A stretch of DNA of 64,000 nucleotides, from assembly GCF_020085105.1 (NCBI RefSeq), contig NC_058065.1, positions 1,449,165 through 1,513,164 on the forward strand, read 5' to 3'. The stretch comes from Siniperca chuatsi. Lineage: Eukaryota > Chordata > Actinopteri > Centrarchiformes > Sinipercidae. Shown here piece by piece: positions 1 through 11,205 of this stretch. Made by a program: the position numbers and the translations under genes. The notes under the pieces were generated by a model. It was not told the origin of the DNA. It saw only the letters and a list, made by a program, of their open reading frames with translations, and did no database searches. Each line of letters opens with the position of its first letter. Positions within the stretch are counted from its first letter, which is position 1.

Positions 1-45
1 GCAGACAGACGAGGAGGAGCAGCAGGAGCAGCAGGAGGAGCAGCG
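1..45 (-). other. Pyrimidine-rich tract at window edge
   Basis: Read on the minus strand this is almost pure CTC/CTG ending in CTGTCTGC at base 1. It looks like the polypyrimidine tract of a splice acceptor whose AG would fall just outside the window, where the next bcor exon is expected. It could equally be simple (GGA/GCA)n repeat. Confidence 0.25.
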
Positions 46-274
46 GTGACAGCAGCAGAAACACTTCCTGAAGTCACAGCTGCTGCCTTCAGAGTAAAAG
101 CTTCACTAACGCAGAACAACGATATAAAATCAGCTTCTCAAATGTCGGAAAAGCTTTTTAATAACAAACACGCTGTTTTATATTATTATTGTTTTTATTT
201 CATATTATTGTTGGTGTTTTATTCATGTATTATTTTTAATCGTCTCATTGCCTCCTGAAATGCTTTAATCCGGG

Positions 275-352
275 TTCAACCGCGTGAAGCACTTTGTGTT
301 TGAAAAGTGCTGTATAAATAAAGTTTATTATTATTGTTGTTGTTGTTGTTGT
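275..352 (+). repeat. L2-type LINE 3' tail
   Basis: GTGAAGCACTTTGTGTTTG followed by a short A-rich stretch and a TTATTATTGTTG microsatellite is the usual 3' end of teleost L2-clade LINEs. The same tail ends the longer LINE relic at 53.6 kb. Only the tail is present, as expected for strong 5' truncation. Confidence 0.6.
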
Positions 353-499
353 TGACCAAACACTGTAAACATTACAAAAACGATAAGATAACGATAATCC
401 TAAAGTTCTTACTAATTCCTCGTTTATCGTGTAGTTGTGTTGATTCTGTTGTCTCATCGTGTTCTTGTTCTCAGCTCTCTCTGGGAAAACAGATCTTAA

Positions 500-640
500 T
501 CTCAATGAATCTTCTTCTCCTTTCGGCTGTTCCCTTTCAGGGGTCGCCACAGCGAATCACGTGCCTCCATCTAACCCCGTCCTCTGCGTCCTCTTCACTC
601 ACACCAGTTAGCTTCCTGTCCTCTCTCGCTACAATGAATC
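500..640 (-). repeat. Dispersed teleost repeat, probable LINE 3' end
   Basis: On the minus strand the sequence contains the familiar run GGTTAGATGGAGGCACGTGA, then GATTCGCTGTGGCGACCCCT, then a GAAGAAG tail. This is found widely in fish genomes at the 3' ends of a non-LTR element. The clade is not assigned here. Confidence 0.45.
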
Positions 641-706
641 TGCCTGATTAAATACATTTAAAAAAAATATATAAATAAACAAAATTTAGTAATTTGTTGG
701 TTTTAC

Positions 707-934
707 CTCTCGGGTCGTCCCTCCTCACAAACGTAGGGTCACACCAGCCTCCATTGACCTCTGACCTCCCCCTGACGGCTGGGACGTCCATTCTGAACTT
801 CCTGTCGACCTCCGCCGCCCTCTGGCTAGAGGGCAGCCATTGGCTGAGGTCCCCGGGGAGGCGGGGCTTGTTGAGTCGGAGGCCATTCAGCTCGATGCAA
901 ACCTTCAGCTTCTTCACGTCCTCCGGGGTCGAGT
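707..934 (-). CDS. bcor: bcor coding exon (LKVCIEL region)
   Basis: This is an internal exon of the BCL6 corepressor. The translation contains VKKLKVCIELNGL, which matches the vertebrate BCOR segment LTNLKVCIELTGL between the central region and the nuclear-localisation/ankyrin part. The exon starts after TTACAG (acceptor AG at 936-935) and ends before GTAAAA (GT at 706-705). It is 228 nt long, enters in phase 1 (G from the previous exon plus AC gives Asp) and leaves in phase 1. The tail after the motif (QWLPSSQRAAEVDRKFRMDV) is more divergent. Following exons with ankyrin repeats and the PUFD domain, which binds PCGF1 in the non-canonical PRC1.1 complex, are not in the window. Confidence 0.85.
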
Positions 935-1139
935 CTGTAACGGATAACAACCGATGAACGATCAGGAGGGATGAAACAACAACCAATCAAAAGTTAAGAA
1001 AAAACAATAATGGCAAATGAATAATTACAGTCAAATTATTAGAATAAAATGTAACAGCAAATAAGTGAATTAGGGGATAAAATAATAGCCAATGAATGAT
1101 AAGGAAAACAATATAATGTATCATCAGGCACTACAGATA

Positions 1140-1440
1140 TACAGTTGTGTGTCATCTGCATGAAAGCTCACAGTATGTTCTTGTATAAATGGACTCTGTA
1201 TGATGAGAATATGAGTGGACCCAGTATAGAACCCTGTGGAACACCAAATAAAATGTCTTAGATAGATCTTCACCACATACTGACAACTGAAGATAATATC
1301 CAGTGAATGATGAGGGGAAACCTATAAAAAATAGGTTAGAGAAGAGCAAAAGCCAGTAAATTATTAGGAAATAGAGGGAATAAATGATTTTTAACATGAC
1401 TAATGTCAAAACAGGTTTTTTACATCAAGCAAGGGAGGAG
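1140..1440. repeat. Dispersed teleost repeat fragment in bcor intron
   Basis: The stretch around GTGTGTCATCTGCATGAAAG and ACCCAGTATAGAACCCTGTG resembles a fragment seen often in fish introns and LINE relics. No frame is open and the class is not assigned. Confidence 0.3.
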
Positions 1441-1449
1441 TATTTCAAC

Positions 1450-1560
1450 TCTTTCACGGCCGTAGTCGAGACCACTTAAGTCGAGTCAGAGACATGTCCA
1501 ACAGGTCCGAGATCGAGTCAAGACCGAGTCCAAATGGGAGTTGAAACCAAGTCAAGACCA
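1450..1560. repeat. GAGTC-rich dispersed repeat
   Basis: Imperfect iterations of GTCGAGTCAGAGAC, GAGATCGAGTCAAGACCGAG and GTCCAA form a short low-complexity block that is common in teleost genomes. Confidence 0.4.
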
Positions 1561-1654
1561 ACAAAATAAATATATACTATATTAGAACCTAAATATTCTT
1601 GCACAATGTTCCAAGCTACTTCAACTATGAAAGTTTAATATCTTCACATTTGTG

Positions 1655-1870
1655 CATAAAACTAGGGATGCAACTAATGATTATTTTCATTAGCTATTAA
1701 TCTGCTGATTATTTTCTCAATTAATTGTTTGGTCCATAAAATGTCAGAAAATAGTAACAAATTCCCATCACAATTTCCTGAAGCCCAAAGGTGATGATAT
1801 CAAATTGCTTATCTTGTTCAACCAACAGTCCAAAACCTAAAGATATTCAAGTAGCAAATACTGACAACTG
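1655..1870 (+). repeat. Dispersed repeat (GATTATTTTCATTA family), copy 1
   Basis: It begins GGATGCAACTAATGATTATT and continues with TAAAATGTCAGAAAATAGT and CCTAAAGATATTCAAGTAG. This is a widespread teleost non-coding repeat, probably a non-autonomous DNA transposon. Two other copies in this window lie at about 15,065-15,345 and 63,590-63,835. Confidence 0.65.
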
Positions 1871-2041
1871 GGAAGTTTACAATGAAAAAGAAACAAAGAT
1901 GAAAAAGTACCAATTATACAAATAACTGCTTCCTTAAATAGGCTCAACAACATCAGTGAGGAAGTTATAAAATGAAATGTATAATAATGTCAGTAATCTG
2001 AACAGGAACGCAGCAGAAACACCATCCAGGGAAACTCTTAC

Positions 2042-2482
2042 CGTTGGTTAACTTGGTTTTCTTGTTGTGGTTTCCCGTCCTGTCCTCCTCCTCCCTCTCC
2101 TCCTCCCTCTCCTCCTCCCTCCCTCTCTTCAGCCGGCTGCTGATGATGCTGCTCTGGTGGAAAGGCTCCAGACTAAAGATACGCCTCCGGTTTATCACCG
2201 TGCTGAGATTCGAGCCTCCAAGTGCTGGCGTGGAGGTCGGCATGGAGGCGTTTCCCTGAAACAGGCCTCTGGCTGTGGACAGGAACCTTTGTTGTTGTGG
2301 CTGTGAGACAAAACTCCTCTCCTCTTTCTTCTTCTCCTCCTGCAAACCTCCTTTTTCATCTTCGTTCTTCTTCTGCTCCTCCGCGGAGCTGTCATCCTTC
2401 TCTCTGAGGACATGGAGGTTGTCGGAGTGGCGGCACACTGGGAGGACAGGGGGGCGGCTGTGAGGGCAAGATGGATGGAAAC
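2042..2482 (-). CDS. bcor: bcor coding exon (acidic/basic linker)
   Basis: This is an internal exon of bcor between the RFSELE exon and the LKVCIEL exon. The acceptor is GTCTATGTAG (AG at 2484-2483), preceded by a T-rich tract, and the donor is AACG|GTAAGAG. It is 441 nt, phase 1 in and phase 1 out, which fits both neighbours exactly: G|GT makes Gly at the 5' junction and G|AC makes Asp at the 3' junction. The protein is poorly conserved: a Lys/Glu-rich stretch, a Ser/Arg patch around NRRRIFSLEPF, and a run of GREEEREEEREEED encoded by a CTCCTC microsatellite. It then ends KKTKLTN, which resembles the KAKRRRVSK end of the mammalian linker. Identity rests on position and phase more than on similarity. 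A shorter alternative acceptor (CCTCACAG, 2,460-2,458) is out of phase and was not chosen. Confidence 0.7.
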
Positions 2483-4189
2483 CTACATAGACAAGGACAA
2501 AAATAATAAGGGCTAGCTGAATTTTATTCTGTGTGATTAGATCTCTGCTCTGGATGAAGTTGGGCGCAGTTACTCTGGGAATTAATGTCTGAACACGCCC
2601 ACACAGCTCGACTAAAATAATTAAAATCACCTGTGTGGTAATACCAGAGGAGTGCAATGCCTTTAAGCAAAAAATGTCCACAAATCCTAAAGCTGCACGA
2701 GTTCGTGTACGTACAGAGACAAAAGAAACTGAGAAAAACTGAGGGAAATTAGGAGAAAAAACGGAAGTTCTTTGTGAGTTTTGAGATGAGTCTGAGATGT
2801 TTTCATTTTGTCGTGATAAAAAAATTGTTTTCTCATGATATAAAAGTTCTTGATCATGAGAAAACAAAAGCTAGTGTTGTTGAGATAGCAACATTATTCT
2901 GTTATCATGACCCAAAAAAATTACTTATGTCGAAATAGTAAGAAAAGAAAAAGATTATTATTGTAACAAACAAGTACTTGTCAAGAAAGACTTGTTCAGT
3001 ACTTGTTTCTTCTTATCTTTTCATATGTTTATTGTGACCGTTATGCACAAAAACACCAAGGAAAATCCCTTGTGCTGTATGTGAAAACCTGTTTCTGATT
3101 CATCGAAAGATAATGAGGTTAAAAAAATGATGGCAAAAAAAAACTGTCGCTCTCAGCTTCAGTACATTTTGCCCAAAAATCTGATCCCTAAATCAAAAAC
3201 ATAAGACATGGACATGTTTATATATATGGTGTAAAGACGTGACAACTGTCTGGGATTCAAACCTGCAACCTTCATTTCACAGGCTGTTTACTCTGTGACC
3301 TTTGACATTTAACACACACTCATTAAAGGAAATCAATTCTTAAACACTGACTCAGATTTCACACAAACACAATCAGATGCTTTCAACTCTCAAAAGCAGC
3401 CAAGATCAAAGCTCTCTCTCTGATCTTTCCTTTCTTTTATGTCGCTTGCTCATTTTTTCCATCTTTATCTCCCTTATTCTTGTCTTCACTGATTCTCTCT
3501 CCCTCCTGATCATCTGACTCACGGTGCGTCCCGTGGCTGCCAGACACATTACACGCCATGGCAATGGACCATCAAAGGCGATCGTTATGGCAACGTTGTT
3601 GTCTGGGTGCGTGCACTGAACACAACTGAACACCCAGAGAGTAGCGGCTGCTGACATGCTCTTGAGCAACTGAACCCGATGGTTTTTATATTAGTTCATT
3701 TTCTGCTCCTCCTTTGTCCTTATTTGAAGCTGAACAAATGTTTGTGACATATTCATTAATTTCCCAAAGGAGAAAGGCATAAAGGACATAAAAGTATTTA
3801 AAAAATCCATTTATAAACACGCAGAATATTAAATATACCTTTAAAAATAAGAAAAAGCAATCAAGCCAAAAACAGAAACACTACTATCATCATGAACATA
3901 AAATAAAGTGGAAGATTATGATTAAATATAGTTCTAGGTGAGGTGCAGTCTTTCAATGGCTTCAGGAATTAAAGAGTCTAAAGAGCCGTATCTTTATTTT
4001 GAGCATCCTATGAGTGGCGAACTGACGGAAGGAGGTCAAACTCCTCATAAAGTGGGTGATCAGTTAAGCCTTACTTTTACAGTACTAGAAGTTGGGCTTT
4101 CTGCATTCCCGATCTCTCTGCTGTGTTAAAACAATTGATCTATGCTCTTGGACTAACTCTAGCAGGTTGTTAGCATTCAGGTTCAGGCT

Positions 4190-4400
4190 CCAGCTTCTTT
4201 TGAAAGTTCCTCATCCCGAGGAGTACCACAAGGTTTCATATTAGGTCCCTTTTCATTCTCTTTTAAAATGCTTCCTCCGGCCTCTATTTTTCAGAAAATA
4301 CAACATCGTCTATAACAATATGCAGATGATACTCTGATGTATCTCCAGCGTGCAGCCACGCAGACTGTTCTAACACCCCATTATAGACTAAATGACACAA
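4190..4400 (+). pseudogene. L2-clade LINE reverse-transcriptase relic
   Basis: On the plus strand the frame reads SSSRGVPQGFILGPFSFSF, and shortly after it a frame-shifted remnant of the YADDT box (TGCAGATGATACTCTGATG). This is the RT core of L2-type LINEs (GVPQGSILGPLLFSLYM then CYADDTQ). It is broken by frame changes and lacks both ends. Confidence 0.7.
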
Positions 4401-6105
4401 ATACACAATTTAAAATTGTTTTATTTGTTTTTAAAGCACCTTCAATTTGTGGTTCCTATTCAACTGTTCTGATCCATCACAACATCACGTCTTCTCATTT
4501 GAGAAGTGCATTTTTGACATAAAAACAATTAAACGCTCGGCCCTCGTTCAGGCTGAACACATTTTTGAGGTGGCACAATTGGATATAAAGCCAATGCAAA
4601 GACACAAGTGGACATGTTTGCTCTGGGTGGCGTGAAATGGGGCAAAGACGAAAGTTTTACATTTTTTAATTCGCACTTAAAACCTGTTAGCATTCCTGTA
4701 AAATGTGCCTAAAAACACCTATTCAAGGTATACCCAAAGTAAATTTAAACCAATTTTTTAACCATTTGGATTACATGCATTGTCTTAGTCTCTGTTGAAA
4801 AGTAACACTCTGAAGTTTTTACCCCAACAGAATCACTTTAAGTGCTACTGGCATTGAGTAATATAAGTTTGAACACACGGAAAAAGCTTAAAGCTTAAAT
4901 TTGATAAAAATACCACAAAAAAAAACATTTTACATGTTTTCCTGAGGGCATGTCTAGGCGCTAAACTCCAAAACGCTCTAAAATGCTCTATAATGTTACT
5001 GCGGACGCAGACAAAAAAGGCAGCAGGCATTTCGCTTTACACAAGGATTTCTTGCATGTGGCTTTAGACCCACTGAATCAGCATATCTTCATTTTCAGAA
5101 GTTCATTGGCTTTACGAAGTGCCAGTCATCCGCACAATCAGTTGCAACTGGTTCTCTCTCGACACGAAAGAAGAGGGGCAGGCGCTTGTGTTCAGAAAGG
5201 ACTCTCGTTGGCTACTGTAGGCTGTGGACAGGACATGGAACCTCCTTTTGGGTCGAGTGAGTGTGTTACCAAGGTACTGGAAATGTTTACATCCACACTA
5301 GAGTTATGACGAAGAAAACGTGGAAGATTAGACACATCTGCGGCTAATAATATGCAACAGCAGTCCAGGTATCTATTGACGTAATAATGTGTTTTGGACT
5401 AAATATTTTACTAGATTGGATCGTCTGGACCTTTGCCAATGTAACAAGACCGCTTTGTCGGAATATTATTGATCGGTGGATCACTATGAAGCTTCATAGG
5501 TGAGTTGCGTCACTTTTGTTGTTGGTCTGATACCGATGTTGCTTGTGATTATATCTCGAAATGGTTTGCATCAATCGAATCACAAGAATCTTAGCTTTCC
5601 AAATATATGTTGCATGTGTACCCACTTAAATGTAACAGTCGTGTACATAGCACAGTTATCACGGTCCCGTTGGAATACTAACTTAAACCGAGGCACAGTG
5701 TACACATCTGTACAGTCTGAATATTGGCTGCTTTAACACCCTAGTGGTCAAATTTGCCAAAAAAGAAGAGGCAAAAATTAGCTTTATATCCTGTTTGAAC
5801 GACTGGAATCGGATCAGTTTAGCCTTGATACCTTGATTCTTTCATCACCTGCTTTCAGATCTGGACTTACCCTTCAACTCACGCAGTGAAATTTAATTAT
5901 CGCAGTTTGTCGTTAACTAACTTCCATACTTCCAGCCCTGATTTTAAACTGATCAGAAAACGCACCAGATCTGGATTTTTACAGTGTGTGTGTGCATGTA
6001 TGTATGTGTGTTTTGTGCACACTCGGCTTCCTAGAGAAAATGAGGGCAGCGGTGTGCTCGGCTTTAAGTGAGCGAGGTGCACCGAGAGTTCAAATGTGTT
6101 TGACT

Positions 6106-6107
<2 letters not shown>

Positions 6108-6142
<35 letters not shown>

Positions 6143-6230
6143 CGCACAAAAAAGAAAGAGACAAAGAAAGCGACCGACTTCAAGCGAGTGAGATCAACCT
6201 AAAAAAACAAGCGTGTGTGTTTTAACGTCT

Positions 6231-6262
<32 letters not shown>

Positions 6263-6265
6263 AGC
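6108..6265. repeat. Inverted pair of CA and GT microsatellites
   Basis: A CA tract at about 6,108-6,139 is followed roughly 100 bp later by a GT tract at 6,237-6,262. The two are reverse complements and could form a hairpin only about 40 bp downstream of a bcor donor site. Confidence 0.9.
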
Positions 6266-6305
6266 GTGCACATCATCCTTCAGCGCTGTCCGGAAATCCT
6301 CTTAC

Positions 6306-6606
6306 CTCTCGGTTCCTCGGCGGTGGCTGCGGAGGGAGTTCTTCCTCCTCCTCCTCGCCTCCCCTCGCTCTGCTGGCAGCGCTCCCACCCTCCTCCTCCT
6401 CCTCCACCCTCCTCCTCCTCGTCTTCTTCTTCCCTCCCTCCGTCTCCCCGCTGGCCATCTGCCAGCTCCGTCTCCCCTGACGCCACCACCACTGCTGCCG
6501 GTATCCCTTCTTCTTCTCCTTCATCATCTTCTTCATCATCTTCTTCTTCTCCTCTTCCTCCCTCTTTCTCCTTCAGCTCCAGCTCGGAGAAACGCAGCAT
6601 TGCTCT
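6306..6606 (-). CDS. bcor: bcor coding exon (RFSELE, acidic-glycine tract)
   Basis: This bcor exon begins RAMLRFSELELKEKEGG, matching mammalian ERAMMRFSELEMKEREGG. It later contains WERCQQSEGRR, matching WERLKGNQDKK. The acceptor is TTTTTCTCAG|AGAGCAATG and the donor is CCGAGAG|GTAAGAGG. The length is 301 nt, phase 0 in and phase 1 out. Between the two conserved motifs lie Glu/Asp runs and a seven-glycine run, encoded by GAG/GGA triplet repeats much longer than in mammals. The region lies between the central repressor part and the C-terminal ankyrin part. The giant exon ends ALQ in phase 0, so the two can be joined directly. Mammals have a short exon here encoding about 18 residues, and I could not find it in the 4.6 kb intron. 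Confidence 0.88.
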
Positions 6607-6649
6607 CTGAGAAAAAGGAAAGACGGATAAATAATACAGCATCAGTGAG

Positions 6650-9460
6650 AGTAAAGCACTTCAGCACTTTTTTCTTTCAGTGCTTGTTTCGACTACCACT
6701 TAATTTATTGCTTATACTTCACTACACATCAACTGACAGGTTAACTCCTTTCAGTGCTTATATATCACCTGCCACTAAAATTTCATCAAGTGCTTGTTTC
6801 ACCTGTCACTTCAACTTCTTTCAGAACTGCTACTTGAACTGACACTTCATCTCCTCGCTTGCACTTTACACTGGCTTTTCAAATATCTTCAGCACTTTCA
6901 CTTGAACTGACACTTTCAGTGCTTGTTTCAAATGATACAACATCAGCGAGAACAAACCTTGTTTAGAAAGTACAAGAAAATCAGGAGGTTTCCCAAATTT
7001 CTGAGTGGCCCATCTTCTCCGGGCTGCTTTTTTAACAAACATTAGTGATGTAAGAAAACATTCATCAGAGAACAGAGTCCGTCGTTGCCTGAGTGACAGC
7101 TGATTCCTTCGGTTGATATCTCGGGGATTGTTCCTTTAAACAAAATCAGTGTTTCATCACCTTAACTGGCTGGACTTTTTCTGCTTTAACTCCAGACTTT
7201 CAGTGATGCTCAGATATAAACAGCAGCTGTCAGCCAGAGGTGAGTTCTTGGCTATTTTCTCTGGCAGCTGGAGCCTCGGGAAGCTTCAGGATTTCACTGC
7301 CTCGAACCACAAACACACCACAAAATATAAACTTTCAGAACTCGCTCTGTGACCCCAGACTCTGCTGCTTTGAAGGAAAGAAAAAAACTCTTTGTTGGCA
7401 TTTGAACACACAAACTGAGAGAAAATATAAAGTTGGTGAAGCCGCTCCAAGAAACAGTGAACAGGTGCTGCTGGGATGAAATCCAGAAAACATGTTTTCC
7501 TTTACATAACATCAAATTTACTAAAAAAGCAAGCAAGCAAAAAGCTTAAGTGCTATTAGCGCCCCTAGAGGCTACAGTGTTCATTACTTATTAAAATTAC
7601 ACTTCAGCTGCTTTCAGTGCTTACCCCTTGCCAGACATTTAAACTTATTTTAGGGCTTGCAGTGAATTGTGCTTTTCAGTGATTATACTTTCAATGCTTG
7701 AATTTCAACGGACACGTCAACTCCTTTAAGTGTTTACCCCTTAATTGACACTTCAACTGCTCACAGCACTTTCTTTTCTTCTGACATTACAACACCTTTC
7801 CATATATTCACCTCAACTGATACTTCAACTCATTTATCTTTTCAGCACTTTCACTTCCACTCCTTTTAGTAATTTCACTTCAAATGAGAGTTTAACATTC
7901 ACCAACATATCAACTCTTTCATTTGAACTAAGACTTCAGCTTCTTTTAATGCTTGCACTTCGGTCAGCCTTTCAACTTTTTTCAAACCTTCACTTCACCT
8001 GTCACTTCTCAACTCCTTTCAGCACTTTCACTTAAACCGCCACTTCAGCTTTTATCAGTGCTAAAATTTCATCTGCCACTTTCAGTGTTTTTTGCACTTC
8101 TTTCAGTGCTTCATCTTCACCTATTATTCCCATGCAGATACATATCATTTTAAGACACTGAACATGCATTTAATTTTTAAATGTTATAGTGATGTCTCAC
8201 TCGTTAACAAAAAAACAAAACGACCATGAGACACCTTTTTTCTGTCTGATCTTTAACACATTTTCTGATTTAAACTGCACCGGCGTCCAACTCAAAGAGA
8301 CATTTTCTCCAGAGAAAAAGACGCTGAATATCCAGGATGTTCATCCAACACTGATATGAACCAAACCAAACCTCGTAACCGTTGGTAACCACTAGTAACC
8401 GGCGGTAACCGTTCCCCGCGCGCTGCCTGACAGGCCAGTATTTCTCGCTCACCTCACTCTGCCCTGACCACAAACCCATTTTAAAAATTAATGGCCCGTG
8501 AAACGAGCTACAAATCCATCCAACGCTGCTGCCCAGAGCCGGCAGCACCCAAGGGCGTAGGAGCGAAATGTAAGTTAATTTGAGCGGTAACCCCCCTCAT
8601 CCACCACCACCACCAACACCCTTCGTCAGGAGCCACGACTGACCGAGCAAACAGCCTACCAGAGGGAATAAACCGCCTGACAGCTCAGCGCTCTGCCGTC
8701 TGAGAGGGAGGGAGACAGCTGAGAGAGACGCTTCACACACAAGACAGTTAATACTTTGAATGTGATAAAGGAAATGAATATCTGCTGTCTCACAAACAAA
8801 CATGAAAAATTACTTTGTCCCCTGATTATCTTTAGCCATTTATATAGTCAAATTTGACTCTTTCTGTCCGGAACCAAATTTAAAACAACGCACAGATATT
8901 CAAATATTAGGTAGTTTTATTAGGTAGTAAGATTTTGCCAAAACATAAAAAAATTCACACACTCATTTTACACAATGTCCAATTTTTAAAACTTCCTTCC
9001 TTATGACAGTTATCCCAGGAGAACAAAAGTGCACAAGCTCTACAACCTAAACAGAACAGTGACTTTTAGTACTATCACTTAAACGACGCTTTCACATCCT
9101 TCATTGTTGCACTTCAACAAAAATTTCATCTGACACTTAAATGTCTTTCAGTTCTTGCTTCAACTACGTCTTCACTTATTGCTTTCAGTGTTACACATCA
9201 ACTGACATGTTAACTCCTTTTAGTGCTTACACTTCAACTGGCTTTTCAACTATTTTCTGCACTTTCACTTCAACCAACACATCAACTCCTTAAAGCACTT
9301 TAATTTGCGCCAACACTCCGACTCTTTGTAGTATTTGCACGGCCTTTCAGCGTTTTTCCGTGTTTGTTTCAACTGTCACTACTTCAATTACTTTCAGCAC
9401 TATCACTACAACTGACACTTCAACTTCTTTCAGTGCTTAAATTCCAGCGCTTCAACTTTT
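6650..9460. repeat. Degenerate satellite-like repeat in three blocks
   Basis: Blocks at about 6,655-6,930, 7,595-8,120 and 9,060-9,455 are built from variants of CACTTCAACTCCTTTCAGTG and GCTTACACTTCAACTGACAC, with a period of very roughly 30-36 bp and strong divergence. The blocks are separated by ordinary intron. The open frames seen here follow the repeat and are not genes. Confidence 0.7.
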
Positions 9461-9835
9461 TTGCCATCGTATAGGTCAAACTCCAAAAAACACTGGATCC
9501 TATATTTCCCATAATGCAACTCAAAGCGTCTTAAATTACATTATGATTTTCACGTTTTCTCAGAATAGTTGAACATTCAGACATATTTGTTTACAGCTCA
9601 CAGTTTGGGTTTTGGTGTTTGACTCGTGTTCACTGTCACTCAGCAGAAAACAGAAGCAATTGTTTTGGTCCATTTCTTACCATAAGGAGAGGCTGTTTGG
9701 TGGGAAATGTAGTTCATTATTTATTTATTCTTGCTTCAACACAGACCAACCTCCATTAGGAAATCAACACAAGCCAAACCACACACTTTCTGTGTGTGTG
9801 TGCTTAAAGTAGTCAAGGCTAATCTGGGCTCCAAG

Positions 9836-9995
9836 GATGAGGAAGAGGAGGAAAAAAGGAGGAGGAGGATTTCATTAAAAGTACCACTTTCCTTCCTCCT
9901 CCATCTGCCGAGGGATGGAAAAGGAGGATGAAGAGGGGGAGGAGGATGGAGAGATTTCATTTGAGTTGAAGGGGGGATCTCGAGGGGATGAGGAG
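9836..9995 (+). repeat. Purine-rich GGA/GAG tract
   Basis: Apart from a short CT-rich break at about 9,884-9,910, almost every base is A or G on the plus strand (GAGGAAGAGGAGG repeats), giving a polypurine/polypyrimidine tract in the bcor intron. No coding sense was found. Confidence 0.7.
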
Positions 9996-10465
9996 GTGAA
10001 GAGAAAGAATGAGAAACAGGAATAACAAGAAGCAAGAGCAAGCGACGAATAGAGAGGCAGAGAAACAAAAATAGAGCAAAAAAGATGTATGTTGAGACAT
10101 AGATGAAAGGAAAAAGAGAAAAATAAGAGACTGAGGTAAATGTATTAAGACAGCGAAAAGTTTTCCTTTCTGTCTCCATTTTCTTCATTTTTTGGGGAAA
10201 CCCAGCAGGATAACAGTCGCCTGGAGCCACAAACATACAGCCGCTGCGTTATCCTAACTCAACCTCAGCACGACCCAAAACATTTGTAGGCGCAAAAAGA
10301 AGAAAGACCTGATAATTCTTTACTACATTTCCTGCCAGATTCAAAAACCTCGTCAAAGCCTCCAAACACATCCTCATACGCACCTCCTTCAACATCCAGC
10401 ATCCACAATAAGCCAGCTACATTTGAAAACACTGCTGTTCTCATTTGGCCTCCATCAACGCAACA

Positions 10466-10532
10466 TCTCGCGCCGCCCTTTAGAAGCCGGAAGAAGCTCG
10501 CGCCGCCCTTTAGAAGCCGAAAGAAGCTCATG
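10466..10532 (+). repeat. Two-copy 30-bp tandem repeat
   Basis: CTCGCGCCGCCCTTTAGAAG plus CCGGAAGAAG is repeated directly once, with one base different. It sits in otherwise unremarkable intron. Confidence 0.85.
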
Positions 10533-11205
10533 CCCCCCATAAACGGATTGAATTGGCATCAGCCAAATCTTGTTTATTTATTTCCCTACATAAATTATGT
10601 TCATTCAACTTAGTTCCACTCCATACACCCCTCCCCCCCACACACAACTAACACAACTCCACCTGCATCCACATCATCTCGTACACTTGTGTATCAACTT
10701 TTTACACCTCCTCTAATCTCCTAAAATCTTCTTGAATCTCCTTATACAACATTATTTTGTACATTTCATACTATTGTATCAGTCCTCTGTGTATTTCCCA
10801 GCAGGAGGAATTTAAATTTCTAAATTAAATTTGCCATTTTTTGACGTAAACCTTCTGGGGCTGAAGAAAGAAACTTACAGCAGTTATACAATGAAAAGTG
10901 GGACTTCTCCGGTGGTGACGTCCTGGTTTTAAATTGTTTTTCCTTGGGTCAAACCCAGAACTGTTGAGTAGAAATAGACCACAGTGAAGGGCCGGTCTGT
11001 TTCCTCTCAGTGAGCGAGAGTTAAATTGCCTTAATGAACAGTAAGCAGAAAAATCAATATCAGAAAACAAACCCAAACAGGCAGCAGCGGTGCAATGATT
11101 AAACTCCAGACCACCAGTGAAAATTTGATTTGCCTTCTCTGTCTCACCAGACTATCACTGTTTCATTGACTAACGAATGGATGAGGGAAAAAAACGAGAT
11201 CTTAC

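Larger units (their letters stand above)
2483..6305. other. bcor intron, mostly without recognisable features
   Basis: The interval contains an L2 reverse-transcriptase relic (4.2-4.4 kb) and paired CA/GT tracts (6.1-6.3 kb), described separately. The remaining open frames are short, lack splice context and use AT-rich codons. I see no further exon. Confidence 0.5.

Noticed and set aside
3406..3669. Minus-strand frame ending in a Lys/Arg-rich stretch as another bcor exon
   Set aside because: Neighbouring exons 6,306 and 2,482 already join in phase and the frame has no matching splice sites or similarity.
7745..8153. Plus-strand frames rich in Ser, Thr, Phe and Leu
   Set aside because: Follow the degenerate CACTTCAACT repeat and have no conserved motif.
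9736..10236. 166-codon minus-strand frame
   Set aside because: Lies over the GGA/GAG purine tract and AT-rich intron; hydrophobic low-complexity text without homology or splice context.
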